DNA of 64,000 nt from Lingula anatina (taxonomy: Eukaryota > Brachiopoda > Lingulata > Lingulida > Lingulidae), in assembly GCF_001039355.2 (NCBI RefSeq), contig NW_019774280.1, positions 224,428 to 288,427 on the forward strand, read 5' to 3'. The notes under the pieces were generated by a model that did no database searches, was not told the DNA's origin, and was given only the letters and a program-made list of their open reading frames with translations. Made by a program: the position numbers and the translations under genes. Position 1 is the first letter of the stretch. Every line of letters starts with the position of its first letter. Shown piece after piece: positions 12,401 to 21,300 of the stretch.

Positions 12401-15400
12401 TCTGAGTCAAAGATTCTTAAGCATTATAGAAAGTAATAAGTATAGAAATGTAGACAGCTCTGTTGCTACCTTTCATTGGCAGCAGTGGCAAAGGGGTGCA
12501 GAGTAACTGGCTGAACAGCGCTGTCCATCATTTGGTACTTCTGTGCATTGCCAATGTCAGTCTGTGACATTCCTGCTTCTCGTTCCTTGTTTGACTGACA
12601 CTGTAAAAGAAAATTTCATTTTTCATAAAATGAATAAAAGATGTCATAAAGGCATGATATTACATTTTTTAATATGCAAAGCATGAAATGTGCTAAAATA
12701 CAATCACAACTTTTTAAAACTTCCTGAACAGTTGATAAATTCAGAAAATAAAGAAAAAAATGTACTTATTGGCAATATTTCAGCCCTCCTCCACAGTTTA
12801 GGAAATCATATTATAACAATAATAATAATACTACTAAATCCCAGCACTGACCCTGTAATTAGGGAATGGGTTTTCATGCTGCACCCAAGCATGCTTAGAG
12901 CTTTCTTGGTACTTAAATGGACCTTCGAAGGCCTTCTGGAATGCTGTCATATTATATACACACACTGCCGAACCATACATACTGCTCCTGTAAAATACAA
13001 ATACAGTAATTACATAAGAAACTCAAACAGTACTTATACAACACATAACATCTAAATAAACTTTTTAAAATTGTAATAAGTGTGCTATTTCTTCAATAAA
13101 CTTTTTAAAATAATGAAATTGATTAGAAATACTGCATTTACTTAATAAATTTCAATAAAATTGATAAGAAATGCAGTAATTATTCAATAAACTCAACCAG
13201 ATTTTAATCAAACAGTTTTCTTCAACCATTGTTTTGTTGAGGACACCTTTACAACTAAGTAATTGTGGCAAAAAAAGCCATCAGCATTAAACAAATAAAT
13301 GAGCAAATCAGTCTTTAAAAAGATTTATCCTAACAGAATTATTTTCAGATATTCTTTTAAATCAAACATAGCCTGTGTGATACGTTCACATTATGTTACA
13401 GACATCTAAATGCCCAGTTAATTTATCAACTGTTAACACTTTGCATAGCTGAATCATTTATATGTTTTAAGGTTGCCTTCAGAACAGTGGACTGACTACT
13501 ATGTGGGTCAAATATGGCAACCCACTAAAAAACCTGGCATCTAATCCGCTAATAGACACTGGACAGGTTCCACGTGGGGAAGTATTCAAGTGGGCCGGCC
13601 ATATTTGATCCTGGGACCAGTTAGTCTACTGCTCTGAATGTGGCCTAAGACAGCCATTATGTGAACAGACTTCACACACTAAGTCCCAGATGTCACCAAA
13701 GCTCCCATGATTCATGTGACACCAGGTGCGCAGTGACATGAACCCTTGTCACCAGCTGATGTGAGAAAATGTCAACCATTCTAAAATGTCAACTTCTGAG
13801 GTGACTGATGCAGCACACTAAAACTGGTTGCAAATCGTCGCATATAGAAAGGCGTGTGTGTGTGTGTGTGGGGGGGGTTAGGGGGTGGCAAGGGATGGGT
13901 GGGTCGATGGTAAGGTGGGTTCCCCCCCCCTTCAATTGGGGATTGATGGATGGGTGGTCAGGAGGGTAAATTGGGCAGATCCCCTCAAAGAATGGGGTGA
14001 GTGGGGTAGATAGGTGGGTGGGTTGGGGGTACTCCTCCCCTTTTAAAGTCACACACATTATTGATGACTTACACAGGGGTTGTGAAGACCATGTACACCA
14101 GTTCCTGCTCCTGGAGATAATATGTGCTCTGGAGCTCGATTGTAATAGAATGGATAGTCCCCAGGCATGGAACAGTTCAAGCGAGCCTTTTGGAAAGTTG
14201 TCCAGTTATCCTTCCATAAAAATTTCCCTCCTTTGTCATTCTTGCACACTTTTGCCACTCGTGGGTAGATGCTCTGTAAGACAAGATGGGAAAATAAGTT
14301 TTGTGAACAAAGTTTTCATTTCTTCAAGAAATAGTTAATTAAAAGTAAGTTAACAATTTTCATACAGAATTCATTGACTTTCCTCAATAAAGAGCAGTGA
14401 CAAAATATGGTTCAATCACCATAATCATATCAATAGCAGATTAATGGTGTCAGAACGATTTTATACCTTCCCACAGTTAATATATTCTGCTGCGGTTTCT
14501 CGGAAGAAGAAAAATACCAACTCTCCTATCTCATAAGATGACACAAACACTGGCTCTGTGGAAAAAAATGATATTATTTTTAAATATTTATTTCAAAATC
14601 CTGATTCATGAAGAATAAATTACAACTTAAAGCATTAATATATAGCTAGAGGTATACAGCAAAATAGACATCATGGATATTGCTAAAAAGTTTTGAATTC
14701 AATAACATTTATTACAAACAAAAATGAAATCAATGAGTAAACACAAATATTCTTGAATAATGTGAACTGAATTTGTAAAATTTTGAAAGTGACATTTTGA
14801 AAGTGAAATCACACAACCATCCATTTCGACAAACCATACCATTGAGCCATTTTGAGTTATATTGCACGGTGCGAAGAACAGGTGAAGGTCCTGTATTGCG
14901 ATAAATTGCAACATCACGGGCAGCAAAATCCATCACGGAGGCAGCGTAGACATCACCTTCAGATGTCATTAACGTGGTGGCGTTGTGGTGAGGATTGTAG
15001 GGGCACTTAGAGGCGCCATCTTCAGTCCTGGTCACCTCGCCCAAGTTGGTTAGCTGCAACAGTAAATATACAGACTTAAATGTAAACTGGTTAAGATGTT
15101 TTTTTATTGAGATATGAAAAGTGCAGTGGTGTTTACATTTATGTCCTTCCCTGCTTTATGTTCTCAGAGAAAGAAACTTACAAATAGGACAATATTTTTT
15201 TTAATTGTACATAAATGTAGTATATAAATTCAACTTGAATTCTAAACTACTTTCCAATATATCATATCTTCACTTAAATGTAAAAAATTCTAATCTATTT
15301 AAATAACCCAAATGCAATTCATATTAATAATTAATCTGTTGCAGATCATTTTCACATCTGTTTAGCCTCGGGGATAACCACACTGTTCATGCCTCTTCCC

Positions 15401-18400
15401 GTTACAAAAAACATTAACCCATCATTAGAAGTGATTAAAACGGTCGTGCATACTAATAAAAGTGGGCATTATGAATTAAACTCATATAAAAATTGGATTG
15501 GTACCTTTTGCGTGTGCCCCAGACATTTGAATTATGGTAAGTTAACGAAGCAGGACAACTCATGGTGGGATAATAAAGAGTGGGATAGCAAAGAGTGGGA
15601 CAACATGGAGTGGGACAACACAGAAATGATCAGAGATGTGTAATAGCAAAACAAAAAGGGATTAATTATCCTAATCTCTCCAAACTTTAGGTATCTCACA
15701 AAAGAATACAATATATGCTTACTGCATAATTATAAAAATTGTGAAGTCACTATTGAAAAGTGACTTATGTGTTTTTAACAAATAAAAGTATAAAAAAATC
15801 ACCAGATCTGTAAATCTTTTTTTGGGGGGGGTGAAAAGCAAACCCAGACAGTTGAACCCCAATTTTTCAAATTGTTTTCAGACTACAAAATTCCCCATGG
15901 GATTTTTGCCTACACAAGTTTTTAAACAAATTATATTAGTCTGCACTGGTAAAAAGAAAACAAGCCTCGATGCCAAGGGCACCAATATCTGAAATTTAAT
16001 TGTTTCTCTCCTGCTGCCACTGGCAACAAAAATAGAAGCTCCAATTGTCGCTTCTATTTAATTTGTTATTGTTGTTATCCATTCTTTCTGCAATTGTCTC
16101 TTCTATTTAATTTGTTATTGCTGTTATCCATTCTTATCTTTGTCCTTAGAAAAGCTACAAATGTTCCCACGTCCTCTTTTCAATCATTCAGCAAAATACA
16201 TTTCATAAAATCGTTGTTAAAAAATTTCAAATTCTTAATAGTTTTTTAAATGTAAAATCCACATACATTTGTATTTAAATCAAGTTTTTTTTAGTAATCA
16301 ATTAACAAAAGTGTATTCTATCGTGTCTAGCATATGCTGGTCATTGAATTTAAGGATAATAGATTTAGTATATTCTCTGAGAGGAAGACTCTGAATAACA
16401 TTTCATGGACAAAAAGGCAAAAACATAATTTTATGTTTTCCACTTTTCTTCAGTTCACTTCAGATCCAAACAATCAAACTGCATGGGCATTTGAGGTCGT
16501 GTTTTGAAAACTTAAATCCATCCTCAGCAAGTGTTTTCCATTTATCTTTTCAAATCAAATGTCAGTGAGCTGTTTGGGCTAGGAAAGAAAACCAAGTGAC
16601 ATTCTCATCCAAGTGTTTTCAATGACTCTGTCCTACAGGGGGTCAAATGGTTTCTAAGTCCATTTTTATTGGAACCAAATGACATCTTTTTTCTTTTTAA
16701 AAATGCCATGAAAAGAGTGCAATGCAAGAAATTTACTCTCTGTGGTGGTTGAAAAGAAAGTGACCAAAATGTGTCTTTAAGAGTTGCTACTTTCTCTTCT
16801 AGGAAAACTGAGGAACTGTTTTACAATCACTTTGTATTGGAGCCAAATGCTTTCTCCTTTGATGGAAGGAGGCCAAAAATTAAGGCTTTGGACAATTATC
16901 TAAAAAAGACAAGTCTGCATGGTGCAAGGTTGGAAGCAAACGCTGAAAGCTACAAATTGCCCTGTTCTTTGGACCGTCAGCTCCGATTCCATGTCCTGCT
17001 GCTTTTCTGTGCTCCAATTTTCCATCCAGGGTTCCCAGACATGACAAATGAGGTTTTTGTCTGTGATTTATTATCTGCATAATGCTAACTTTGTTTTTCA
17101 AGCATGATGTATGGTCTCTTTAGTATGACTGAGAACATCTTGAGAAGTGGCAATAAATTCACTTCCAGTGGAAAAAAGAGGATGAAGAAGTCATTGCCAC
17201 CTGCTGCTAAGCTTCACTGCTGCCATAACTATGACAGTTCTGTACTGTTTCATATATTCTTATGCAGATCTCTCATCTTTTTTTTCATGGTGCACAGTTC
17301 TACATATCAACAGTGCATGTGTGGAGGGTGCAAATAAAGGATGCATATGCACATGCATCCAATCAGCTTATTCCAGCACCTCCGCAATGAAAAATAAGAA
17401 CCATTTAAAGAACACCCTATTTTCAAATGACAAAATAAAAAGGAGAAATGGAAAATTCCTATTTGTAATTACCCAAGGGCATTGCAGTCTGCAAAAGATA
17501 TTCCCTCATACAACAAGTTTGAACTTAATAAACAGTTGCTTCCAATAAAAAAACTCTTCAGTTGACCAAAGACCAACAACTGTTCCCAATAATCTTTTCA
17601 GAGCATTTTTTAATTACAGATAAAACATGTTTCTCTTCAAAGGGATTCAACCTATCATTTGCTAGCAAAAATATCATGTGACAACAAAAAAAGCTCTCCA
17701 GAATAATCCTCTGCAGGGGGAGGCGAGGGGGGGGGAGAAATATACACATTTCTCTGAATATTCACCAACTTACATTGGATGTATCTCTGAAATTGTGACT
17801 TCTGGTAAAAGCTTCATCATTGTGGCTTTTGTGTTGCAGAATTTTAAAATAAAAAAATATCCACAGAAACATATGTGCCTAAAGCAGTCTTTTTGTAAGA
17901 TGAGCTTAACCTGCAGGTTGTGAACTCTGAAGAGGATCAGTGACAGGAAATTGGAAGAAACAGAAAACAAAAAATCCTGAGGCATACCCTCTACCATCAA
18001 AAGCATCTGGGGTTTGGAAAAAAGAACCGCCTGTAAAATGGATCATTGCACAAAATAGTCAGTTTGGAGCTAGTTGGTTTGGGAGTGATCAAGAAACTGT
18101 CCCATAAATTACTAGGATTGAGAGGCACATTTTCTTTGAAGTTTCTTGCTGCTACTATATATAGGGGCTATCATTTTTTTTCTTTAAAACAGCTGTGGCT
18201 GTCCTTCAAGGAACTTTGGAGCACTGTCATCACTGTGTTTTCATCAGCATGTGTGTAACTGGGGGGAGGGGGGGGGTCCAAGAGCCACTCTTAATTAAAC
18301 TTCAATACCAGTTTTATGGCATTTCAAAAGTTGAATCAACAAAGGGGAAAAGAGATCTGATTTTATTAAACCACCCCCTCCCCTTAGAAATTGCTGGGTG

Positions 18401-20136
18401 CAGATCAGATATTTTCTTTGAAACAGCTTTGAAAAAGGCACAAAAAAGAACAGAAACAATGCTTCCTAGATTCTAATTTTTCTAAAACACCAAGTGGATT
18501 AAAATGTCATTCAAATGTATGTTAAATCCTCAAGAGACGTCTATAGTCCTTAGACGTCTATAGTCCTTAGACATCTATAGTCCTTAGACGTCTATAGTCC
18601 TTAGACGTCTATAGTCCTTGCACTTAGTGACATAATCCATTTCAAAAGATTCTGTTTTAAAATTCAAACCAGGTAGCCCCAGAACTCCAGTCAATCTAGA
18701 GCCTGCTAAGGTTACCAAAAGCTGGCTTTTAGCCTGTGCTTTGCAGAAATCAGCTCCAAATGCTGTTTATTGTTGTAAAGCTAATCACGTCTGCCCTTTA
18801 AAAGGAAAATGTAATAAAACAGGGGAGGATTTTATGAGGCGTTGCAGTTTATTAGGGTTAGTTATGGTTGATGCTGCTTCGAGGCATAATGTTTAAAACC
18901 AGGGCAAAGCAAAGGAGAATAGGGGACAGATGTCGCTGTTTTTATCTGATTTTCGTACTTTGAACCTTCTTTTCTTTCCCTTTCTTTTGGAATCTAATTT
19001 TCTAAGTTTGTGTGTATTTTAAATCTGTATCCTCTACTGTTTCTTTGGAAGTTCTTCTACAAACAGACATGCTTGTTTGAAAGTCTTGAAAAACACTGAT
19101 TTTTTCGTCTTTCCAAAATAAGCAGAAAAAAAATTCAAGGGAGCAGCACTTTTTATGACCTACCTGTCTTACTGAACACTTTGGTGAAAAAGCATTGGTG
19201 CCACATGCAAACAACTGGTCCCCATGACGTAGCAATACTTTGATAAAGTTATGGCAGTTTTCCTGAAAACAAAACAAGAAAGGAACAATGAATAAATGCT
19301 TGTTTTTCTCGCATCTGCTTTCACTGATAGCAAGTGATTTCAGTCTTTGTTTTATTTACTCTACACCAGGAGTTTTTTCAGTTGCTTGTTCAATCTTTTA
19401 TCAAGTCACAGTGAAAACTTAAAACTTGAAATTCAGCCAGTTAAATTGCTTTTTTTAAAAGAAGATTCAGCTGCTGAAATATACACGACTCTTTCCACCT
19501 GTTTTAGTGGAATGAATGGTTTTCTCTTCGAGTAAGACAAGAAGATTTTTATGATGTGATGAGGTGTTGTCATACTACCTCTGACTGTCCCTTGGCCATA
19601 CAAAGTCCCCTGGTCTCATTTTTAGTGCCCCATTTCGCCACCTCCAGGGCGTCTAAGCTATCTAACGATAATCTCAAAATATGGTTTCTGAAATTAAAAT
19701 AAAAATTTTTGTAATATAATACAAAAGTGGAAATAAATAAAATATTTTCACCAAAATAAATAAAATATTTTCATCAAAGTCTCTAAAATATAGAACTGTT
19801 GTCTGGTTTTCTGATGTCATTATTAGACTATATTCACATACACAGTGAGGAGATCACACAATGTTAACTTACAGTTATTCATGGGCAAAAACAAAACTCT
19901 CAAAATTAAGTAGTACTGTAATGTTTGTGGGAAGCTTCGATAGTTTCACAGGAAAAAGTGTCACAAGTTTTTCTGTCTATCTCCACACTCTCTTGCTCTC
20001 ACTCTCTCTCTCTCTTTCTCTGCTTACCGTGCCCCAGCTATCAGTTGTCTTCTGGGGATATCTAATGTTAATTCCATATATTCTTTGATCTCGTTGTTTC
20101 TGTAGGTTCTGTAGCTGGCAGAACTTGACTGTAAAT
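3060..20136 (-). CDS. SEMA5: Class 5 semaphorin (Sema5), 19 joined exons, 5' end missing
   Basis: Sema5 proteins are single-pass axon-guidance ligands and receptors that act at the cell surface through plexins and proteoglycans. Seen here: exons 20136-20028, 19687-19579, 19262-19164, 15053-14840, 14555-14467, 14273-14073, 12987-12852, 12600-12470, 12231-12036, 11826-11750, 11191-11052, 10845-10678, 10422-10249, 9909-9721, 9440-9255, 4914-4729, 4348-4172, 3947-3813 and 3442-3060. All have AG/GT borders, and the phases match throughout except for one extra base in exon 6. Domain order is Sema, PSI, seven TSP1 or TSP1-like modules, membrane helix, short tail. Sema plus TSP1 repeats plus a membrane helix defines class 5. 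About 1,030 codons are present against roughly 1,070 in vertebrate SEMA5A, so only the signal peptide and N-terminal residues are missing. The last four exons have a second copy at 207-2059. Identification is by remembered family sequence, not by a search. Confidence 0.95.
3813..3947 (-). CDS. SEMA5: Sema5 exon 18 (right copy): TSP1-like module 7
   Basis: The acceptor is TTTTTTACAG and the donor ATAC|GTAAGT, in phase 1. [20 protein letters not shown], then RTCTL and a [11 protein letters not shown] end, matches the last module of SEMA5 (SWSEWSDWSECEASGVQVRARQC). The usual first Cys pair is reduced, as in vertebrates. Confidence 0.92.
4172..4348 (-). CDS. SEMA5: Sema5 exon 17 (right copy): TSP1 module 6
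   Basis: The exon starts after ATTTCCAG and ends at CTGC|GTATGT, in phase 1. It encodes [19 protein letters not shown], matching VWSCWSPWTKCSATCGGG of SEMA5A. This is the only module in the window with a strict CxxTCxxG O-fucose consensus. A CA microsatellite lies in the intron just past its donor. It differs from the left copy by Ala for Thr (base 4256 against 1401). Confidence 0.94.
4729..4914 (-). CDS. SEMA5: Sema5 exon 16 (right copy): TSP1 module 5
   Basis: The acceptor is ATATTTCAG and the donor AAAG|GTACTT, with symmetric phase 1. [20 protein letters not shown], then [15 protein letters not shown], has the WxxWxxW motif and six Cys. The CNAEC core lacks the fucose Ser/Thr. This is the exon that exon 15 joins in frame. 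It is duplicated at 1874-2059. Confidence 0.95.
5038..5092. other. Assembly gap (55 N) between identical ends
   Basis: The stretch CATGTATTTTTGGATTTTT occurs directly on both sides of the N run. The two contig ends therefore probably overlap and the gap may be false. Confidence 0.9.
5093..8490. other. Intron 15 remainder, no coding signal
   Basis: Begins with a G-rich tract (5108-5170) and is otherwise AT-rich. No exon with matching borders and phase was found. A hairpin lies at 6922-6970. Confidence 0.5.
8491..9254 (-). CDS. Read-through extension of Sema5 exon 15: acidic Ser-Gly tail
   Basis: Directly after the exon 15 donor the same frame stays open to a TAA at 8491-8493, about 250 codons in AT-rich DNA where stops are frequent. 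That is hard to explain by chance. The first third has five Cys (KHYC, GFCKC, LACEKC). The middle is Lys, Ser and Thr rich with sequon-like NSS and NQS sites. The last 90 residues are strongly Asp/Glu rich, with Ser-Gly pairs in acidic context ([29 protein letters not shown]), the usual setting for glycosaminoglycan attachment. Inference: an alternative 3' end giving a secreted Sema5 that lacks the membrane helix, or a long internal exon with an unseen donor. No similarity to a known domain was recognised. Confidence 0.6.
9255..9440 (-). CDS. SEMA5: Sema5 exon 15: degenerate TSP1 module 4
   Basis: The exon starts after ATCTCTGCAG and ends at TCAG|GTGAGC, in phase 1. It encodes [23 protein letters not shown] and a [10 protein letters not shown] end, matching the unusual TPWTPWTPVNIS and EQRFRYTCKA module of SEMA5A. 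When spliced to 4914 it reads [12 protein letters not shown], in frame. The frame also stays open past the donor for about 250 codons; see the separate entry for 8491-9254. Confidence 0.93.
9721..9909 (-). CDS. SEMA5: Sema5 exon 14: TSP1 module 3
   Basis: The acceptor is TTTTTTCAG and the donor AATG|GTGAGT, with symmetric phase 1. [19 protein letters not shown] is the CTAxCGGG variant known from the third module of SEMA5 (CTAQCGGG in vertebrates), in which the fucose-accepting Ser/Thr is replaced. [15 protein letters not shown] completes the fold. Confidence 0.95.
10249..10422 (-). CDS. SEMA5: Sema5 exon 13: TSP1 module 2
   Basis: The exon starts after GATTTCAG and ends at CCAG|GTAAGC, with symmetric phase 1. 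It encodes [17 protein letters not shown], then [19 protein letters not shown], nearly identical in layout to module 2 of SEMA5A. Five codons after the CSQSC core the sequence is typical; the strict CxxSCxxG fucose consensus ends in Ala instead of Gly. Confidence 0.96.
10678..10845 (-). CDS. SEMA5: Sema5 exon 12: TSP1 module 1
   Basis: The acceptor is TCCTCAG and the donor ACAA|GTAAGA, with phase 1 on both sides. [13 protein letters not shown] carries the WxxW C-mannosylation signature. A CQCRSRSC stretch and GGRDCPG follow, matching the atypical first module of SEMA5A (CLCRTRSC). No CxxS/TC O-fucose site is present, as in vertebrate members. Confidence 0.94.
11052..11191 (-). CDS. SEMA5: Sema5 exon 11: PSI domain
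   Basis: The exon starts after TATGTCCAG and ends at CCAA|GTAAGT. It encodes [20 protein letters not shown], the classic plexin-semaphorin-integrin motif (CxxxxDPYCGW followed by C). The rest leads to a conserved CP before the first TSP1 module. It leaves phase 1, the phase used by every following TSP1 exon. Confidence 0.96.
11411..11441. repeat. (TTTA)n microsatellite in Sema5 intron
   Basis: About eight units of TTTA between exons 10 and 11. Confidence 0.95.
11750..11826 (-). CDS. SEMA5: Sema5 exon 10: end of Sema domain
   Basis: A short exon between CTTTCAG and AAG|GTATGT. The product [19 protein letters not shown], then HRFKSR, is equivalent to the LFVGLREHVVKIPLKRC segment that closes the propeller; its Cys is the first of the PSI domain. 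It leaves phase 2. Confidence 0.92.
12036..12231 (-). CDS. SEMA5: Sema5 exon 9: Sema domain
   Basis: The exon starts after TATATAG, an unusual but valid acceptor without a long pyrimidine tract, and ends at AAT|GTAAGG. It encodes [14 protein letters not shown], then a strand with EGVLKKI, a [16 protein letters not shown] block (sequon plus conserved Cys) and an RPVYKMEL strand. All align with the last third of the SEMA5A Sema domain. Confidence 0.94.
12470..12600 (-). CDS. SEMA5: Sema5 exon 8: Sema domain
   Basis: The acceptor is TTTTACAG and the donor AAAG|GTAGCA. The exon begins with the conserved Cys after PNY. It continues with a linker and [15 protein letters not shown], which matches DAQKFILMHEVVQPVT of SEMA5A. 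It leaves phase 2 (AG), completed to Arg by exon 9. Confidence 0.94.
12852..12987 (-). CDS. SEMA5: Sema5 exon 7: Sema domain
   Basis: The exon starts after TTTTACAG and ends at AGG|GTCAGT. Its first base completes Val with the GT from exon 6. The encoded [20 protein letters not shown] (with an NMT sequon), then KYQE and PNY, matches ASAVCVFNLSAIAQAFSGPF of SEMA5A. It ends on a codon boundary. Confidence 0.95.
13855..14040. repeat. G-rich degenerate GGTGGGT repeat after exon 6 donor
   Basis: Many short G runs (GGGG, GGTGGGT, GGATGGG) on the plus strand, starting with a GT tract. It lies 30-220 bases past the exon 6 donor, so the pre-mRNA carries the C-rich complement. The plus strand could form G-quadruplexes. 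Confidence 0.7.
14073..14273 (-). CDS. SEMA5: Sema5 exon 6: Sema domain, with one extra base
   Basis: The acceptor is TTACAG and the donor CCTGT|GTAAGT. The exon opens with [13 protein letters not shown] and continues through [11 protein letters not shown] and PGDYPFYYN, all strongly conserved. After PFYYN the frame moves by one base: the open frame gives an unrelated tail, whereas leaving out the base near 14138 gives [20 protein letters not shown], an excellent match to the family. The 201-base length is one too many for the phases on both sides; 200 would fit. This is either an assembly error or a real disabling insertion. Confidence 0.93.
14467..14555 (-). CDS. SEMA5: Sema5 exon 5: Sema domain
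   Basis: The exon starts after TTTCCACAG and ends at AAG|GTATAA. With the last base of exon 4 it encodes [20 protein letters not shown] and then a CGK stretch, matching EPNFVSSYDIGNFTYFFFRE of SEMA5A. The vertebrate EHDC position has become EYINC. Phase is 1 at entry and 0 at exit. Confidence 0.95.
14840..15053 (-). CDS. SEMA5: Sema5 exon 4: Sema domain
   Basis: The acceptor is GTTGCAG and the donor AATG|GTATGG; the exon holds 71 codons plus one base. It contains the conserved [12 protein letters not shown] block (with a glycosylation sequon), the [11 protein letters not shown] block, the RDxAIYR loop, and [12 protein letters not shown]. All are hallmark Sema-fold strands and align without gaps to SEMA5A and SEMA5B. 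Confidence 0.96.
15566..15625. repeat. 15-base minisatellite, four units
   Basis: Four units of TGGGAYARCANNGAG follow each other directly in intron 3. The unit length is a multiple of three, so it reads as a WDNKE-type repeat, but the surrounding frame has no other sign of coding. Confidence 0.85.
18537..18620. repeat. 17-base minisatellite, five units
   Basis: Five head-to-tail units of ACGTCTATAGTCCTTAG with a single internal change (ACATCT in the third) and an altered end. It lies in the 4.1-kb Sema5 intron 3, about 640 bases before exon 3 in plus coordinates. The near-identity points to recent expansion. Confidence 0.95.
19164..19262 (-). CDS. SEMA5: Sema5 exon 3: Sema domain
   Basis: This is 33 full codons between TTTTCAG and CAG|GTAGGT. 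The core [16 protein letters not shown] is the most recognisable Sema-domain signature, a CGTNAF block with the paired Cys that follows. Together with exon 2 it rebuilds the SKGKSxEEC-like stretch of SEMA5. A 4.1-kb intron with a 17-base minisatellite separates it from exon 4. Confidence 0.96.
19579..19687 (-). CDS. SEMA5: Sema5 exon 2: Sema domain
   Basis: The acceptor is TTTAATTTCAG and the donor GAG|GTAGTA. The first base completes Arg, then [19 protein letters not shown] follows, matching NYLFRLQLEDLSLIQAVEW of vertebrate SEMA5A closely. The exon continues to a Cys in a KxxCxxKG context that matches the same family position. It ends on a full codon (phase 0), in register with the next exon. 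Confidence 0.93.
20028..20136 (-). CDS. SEMA5: Sema5 exon 1 of those found: start of Sema domain
   Basis: The exon follows a TTATTCCAG acceptor and ends at ACG|GTAAGC. It starts with two bases that finish a codon and ends with two bases (CG) that the next exon completes to Arg. The last residues, LIAGAR, align with the VGAR stretch that opens the first Sema blade in vertebrate SEMA5A and SEMA5B. Upstream residues ([10 protein letters not shown]) loosely match the FSQLTFD region. The first half is poorly conserved, so its left part is less certain. The preceding exon with the signal peptide was not found. Confidence 0.8.
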
Positions 20137-20901
20137 CTGGAATAAGAAATTGATAATAGAGAATACATTCAATATATCTCACAATTTACAAAGCAGCATG
20201 GTGCAGCATTTTGGCTGATTGCAAATACAAGCAAAATTGGCTAAAATAAATGTGGTTTTAATTGTCTTTTCTTAGACTTATTTTAGCATGGTGAACGATG
20301 ATGGTGGTTAGTTGTTCTCTATCAGTCTGTCTAATAGTTGTAAATGTTTCCACATCAATGTCATACTGTTTCCACAATATGGCAAAAATGCAGACATATT
20401 GTTATTTTTTCCCCTTTGCTTTGAGATGAAGTTAAAGTGAGACAGTTAAACATTTTTTTGGTTAAAAAATTGATGTTTTCATGGGTGCAAGTTCACATTT
20501 ACAGAAGAAAAGATGATGAAGACTCATTATTTATTAAGAGGTCATAAATAGTGCTTTCTCTGTTATATGGGGAAACATTAGATGTCTTCCTAACGAAGAA
20601 AGTAATCTTAGAATAGCACTTATAATGCAGTTATTTTTTCTCCCTGTCAGATGGAAGGGCAATGTTTTATTTTTCCTCATTTATAACTTGGGGTTTTTTC
20701 AAAACTGGCAGTATTAAAAACCTCTCTTGTCAGTGACAGATTATAGAAAGAGTAGAAGTTACGACAAAATGATTGATCTTGGTTTCAAATTTTGCTCAAA
20801 TTGCCCAGCATCTCTCTTTTGTTGTGTTCGTTTTGACTAGCCAAGGATGAAATGCTATCATATAATGTGTAGCAAGCTTGTAGAAAGGATCTCTGTAGTC
20901 T

Positions 20902-21300
20902 CATTCACATGGCCGAGCACCTCCTACTTGCTGTTCTCATTCGAGGTGTTCACACAGAACTCATTAAATGTTGATTGCACAACAGCATGCTGTGGTCAAG
21001 CAATCAACTTTTAACTTCTCGCAATCAAAACTGACCAACATACTCAAATAAATCTTACAGCTTATCTAGTGCATTACACTCATGTGGTTGAAAATGAAGT
21101 TGATTGCATTACATCATGCTTGGTCCACAGCAGGTGATCAGTTCAACTGTTTCTACTTAGAATAATCAACTTCTGCAACTAGGGCTACAAGGATCGAATT
21201 GAACAGCACTGATCGTATCTGGTACGTCAATACTCCCAAAAAGAAAAACAGAAGAACCGCAGTAGAACAGATAAGTTATACATAAAGACACATGTGAATG
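20902..21300. repeat. Fold-back repeat bounded by 10-base inverted ends
   Basis: CATTCACATG at 20902-20911 and its exact complement CATGTGAATG at 21291-21300 bound about 400 bases. Inside are two copies of a GTTGATTGCA-type motif, one forming a hairpin (20970-21008). A small non-autonomous DNA transposon is likely, but no target duplication is clear. Confidence 0.5.

Noticed and set aside
15389-15643. Plus-strand frame with a WDNKE repeat
   Set aside because: Explained by the 15-base minisatellite inside a Sema5 intron.
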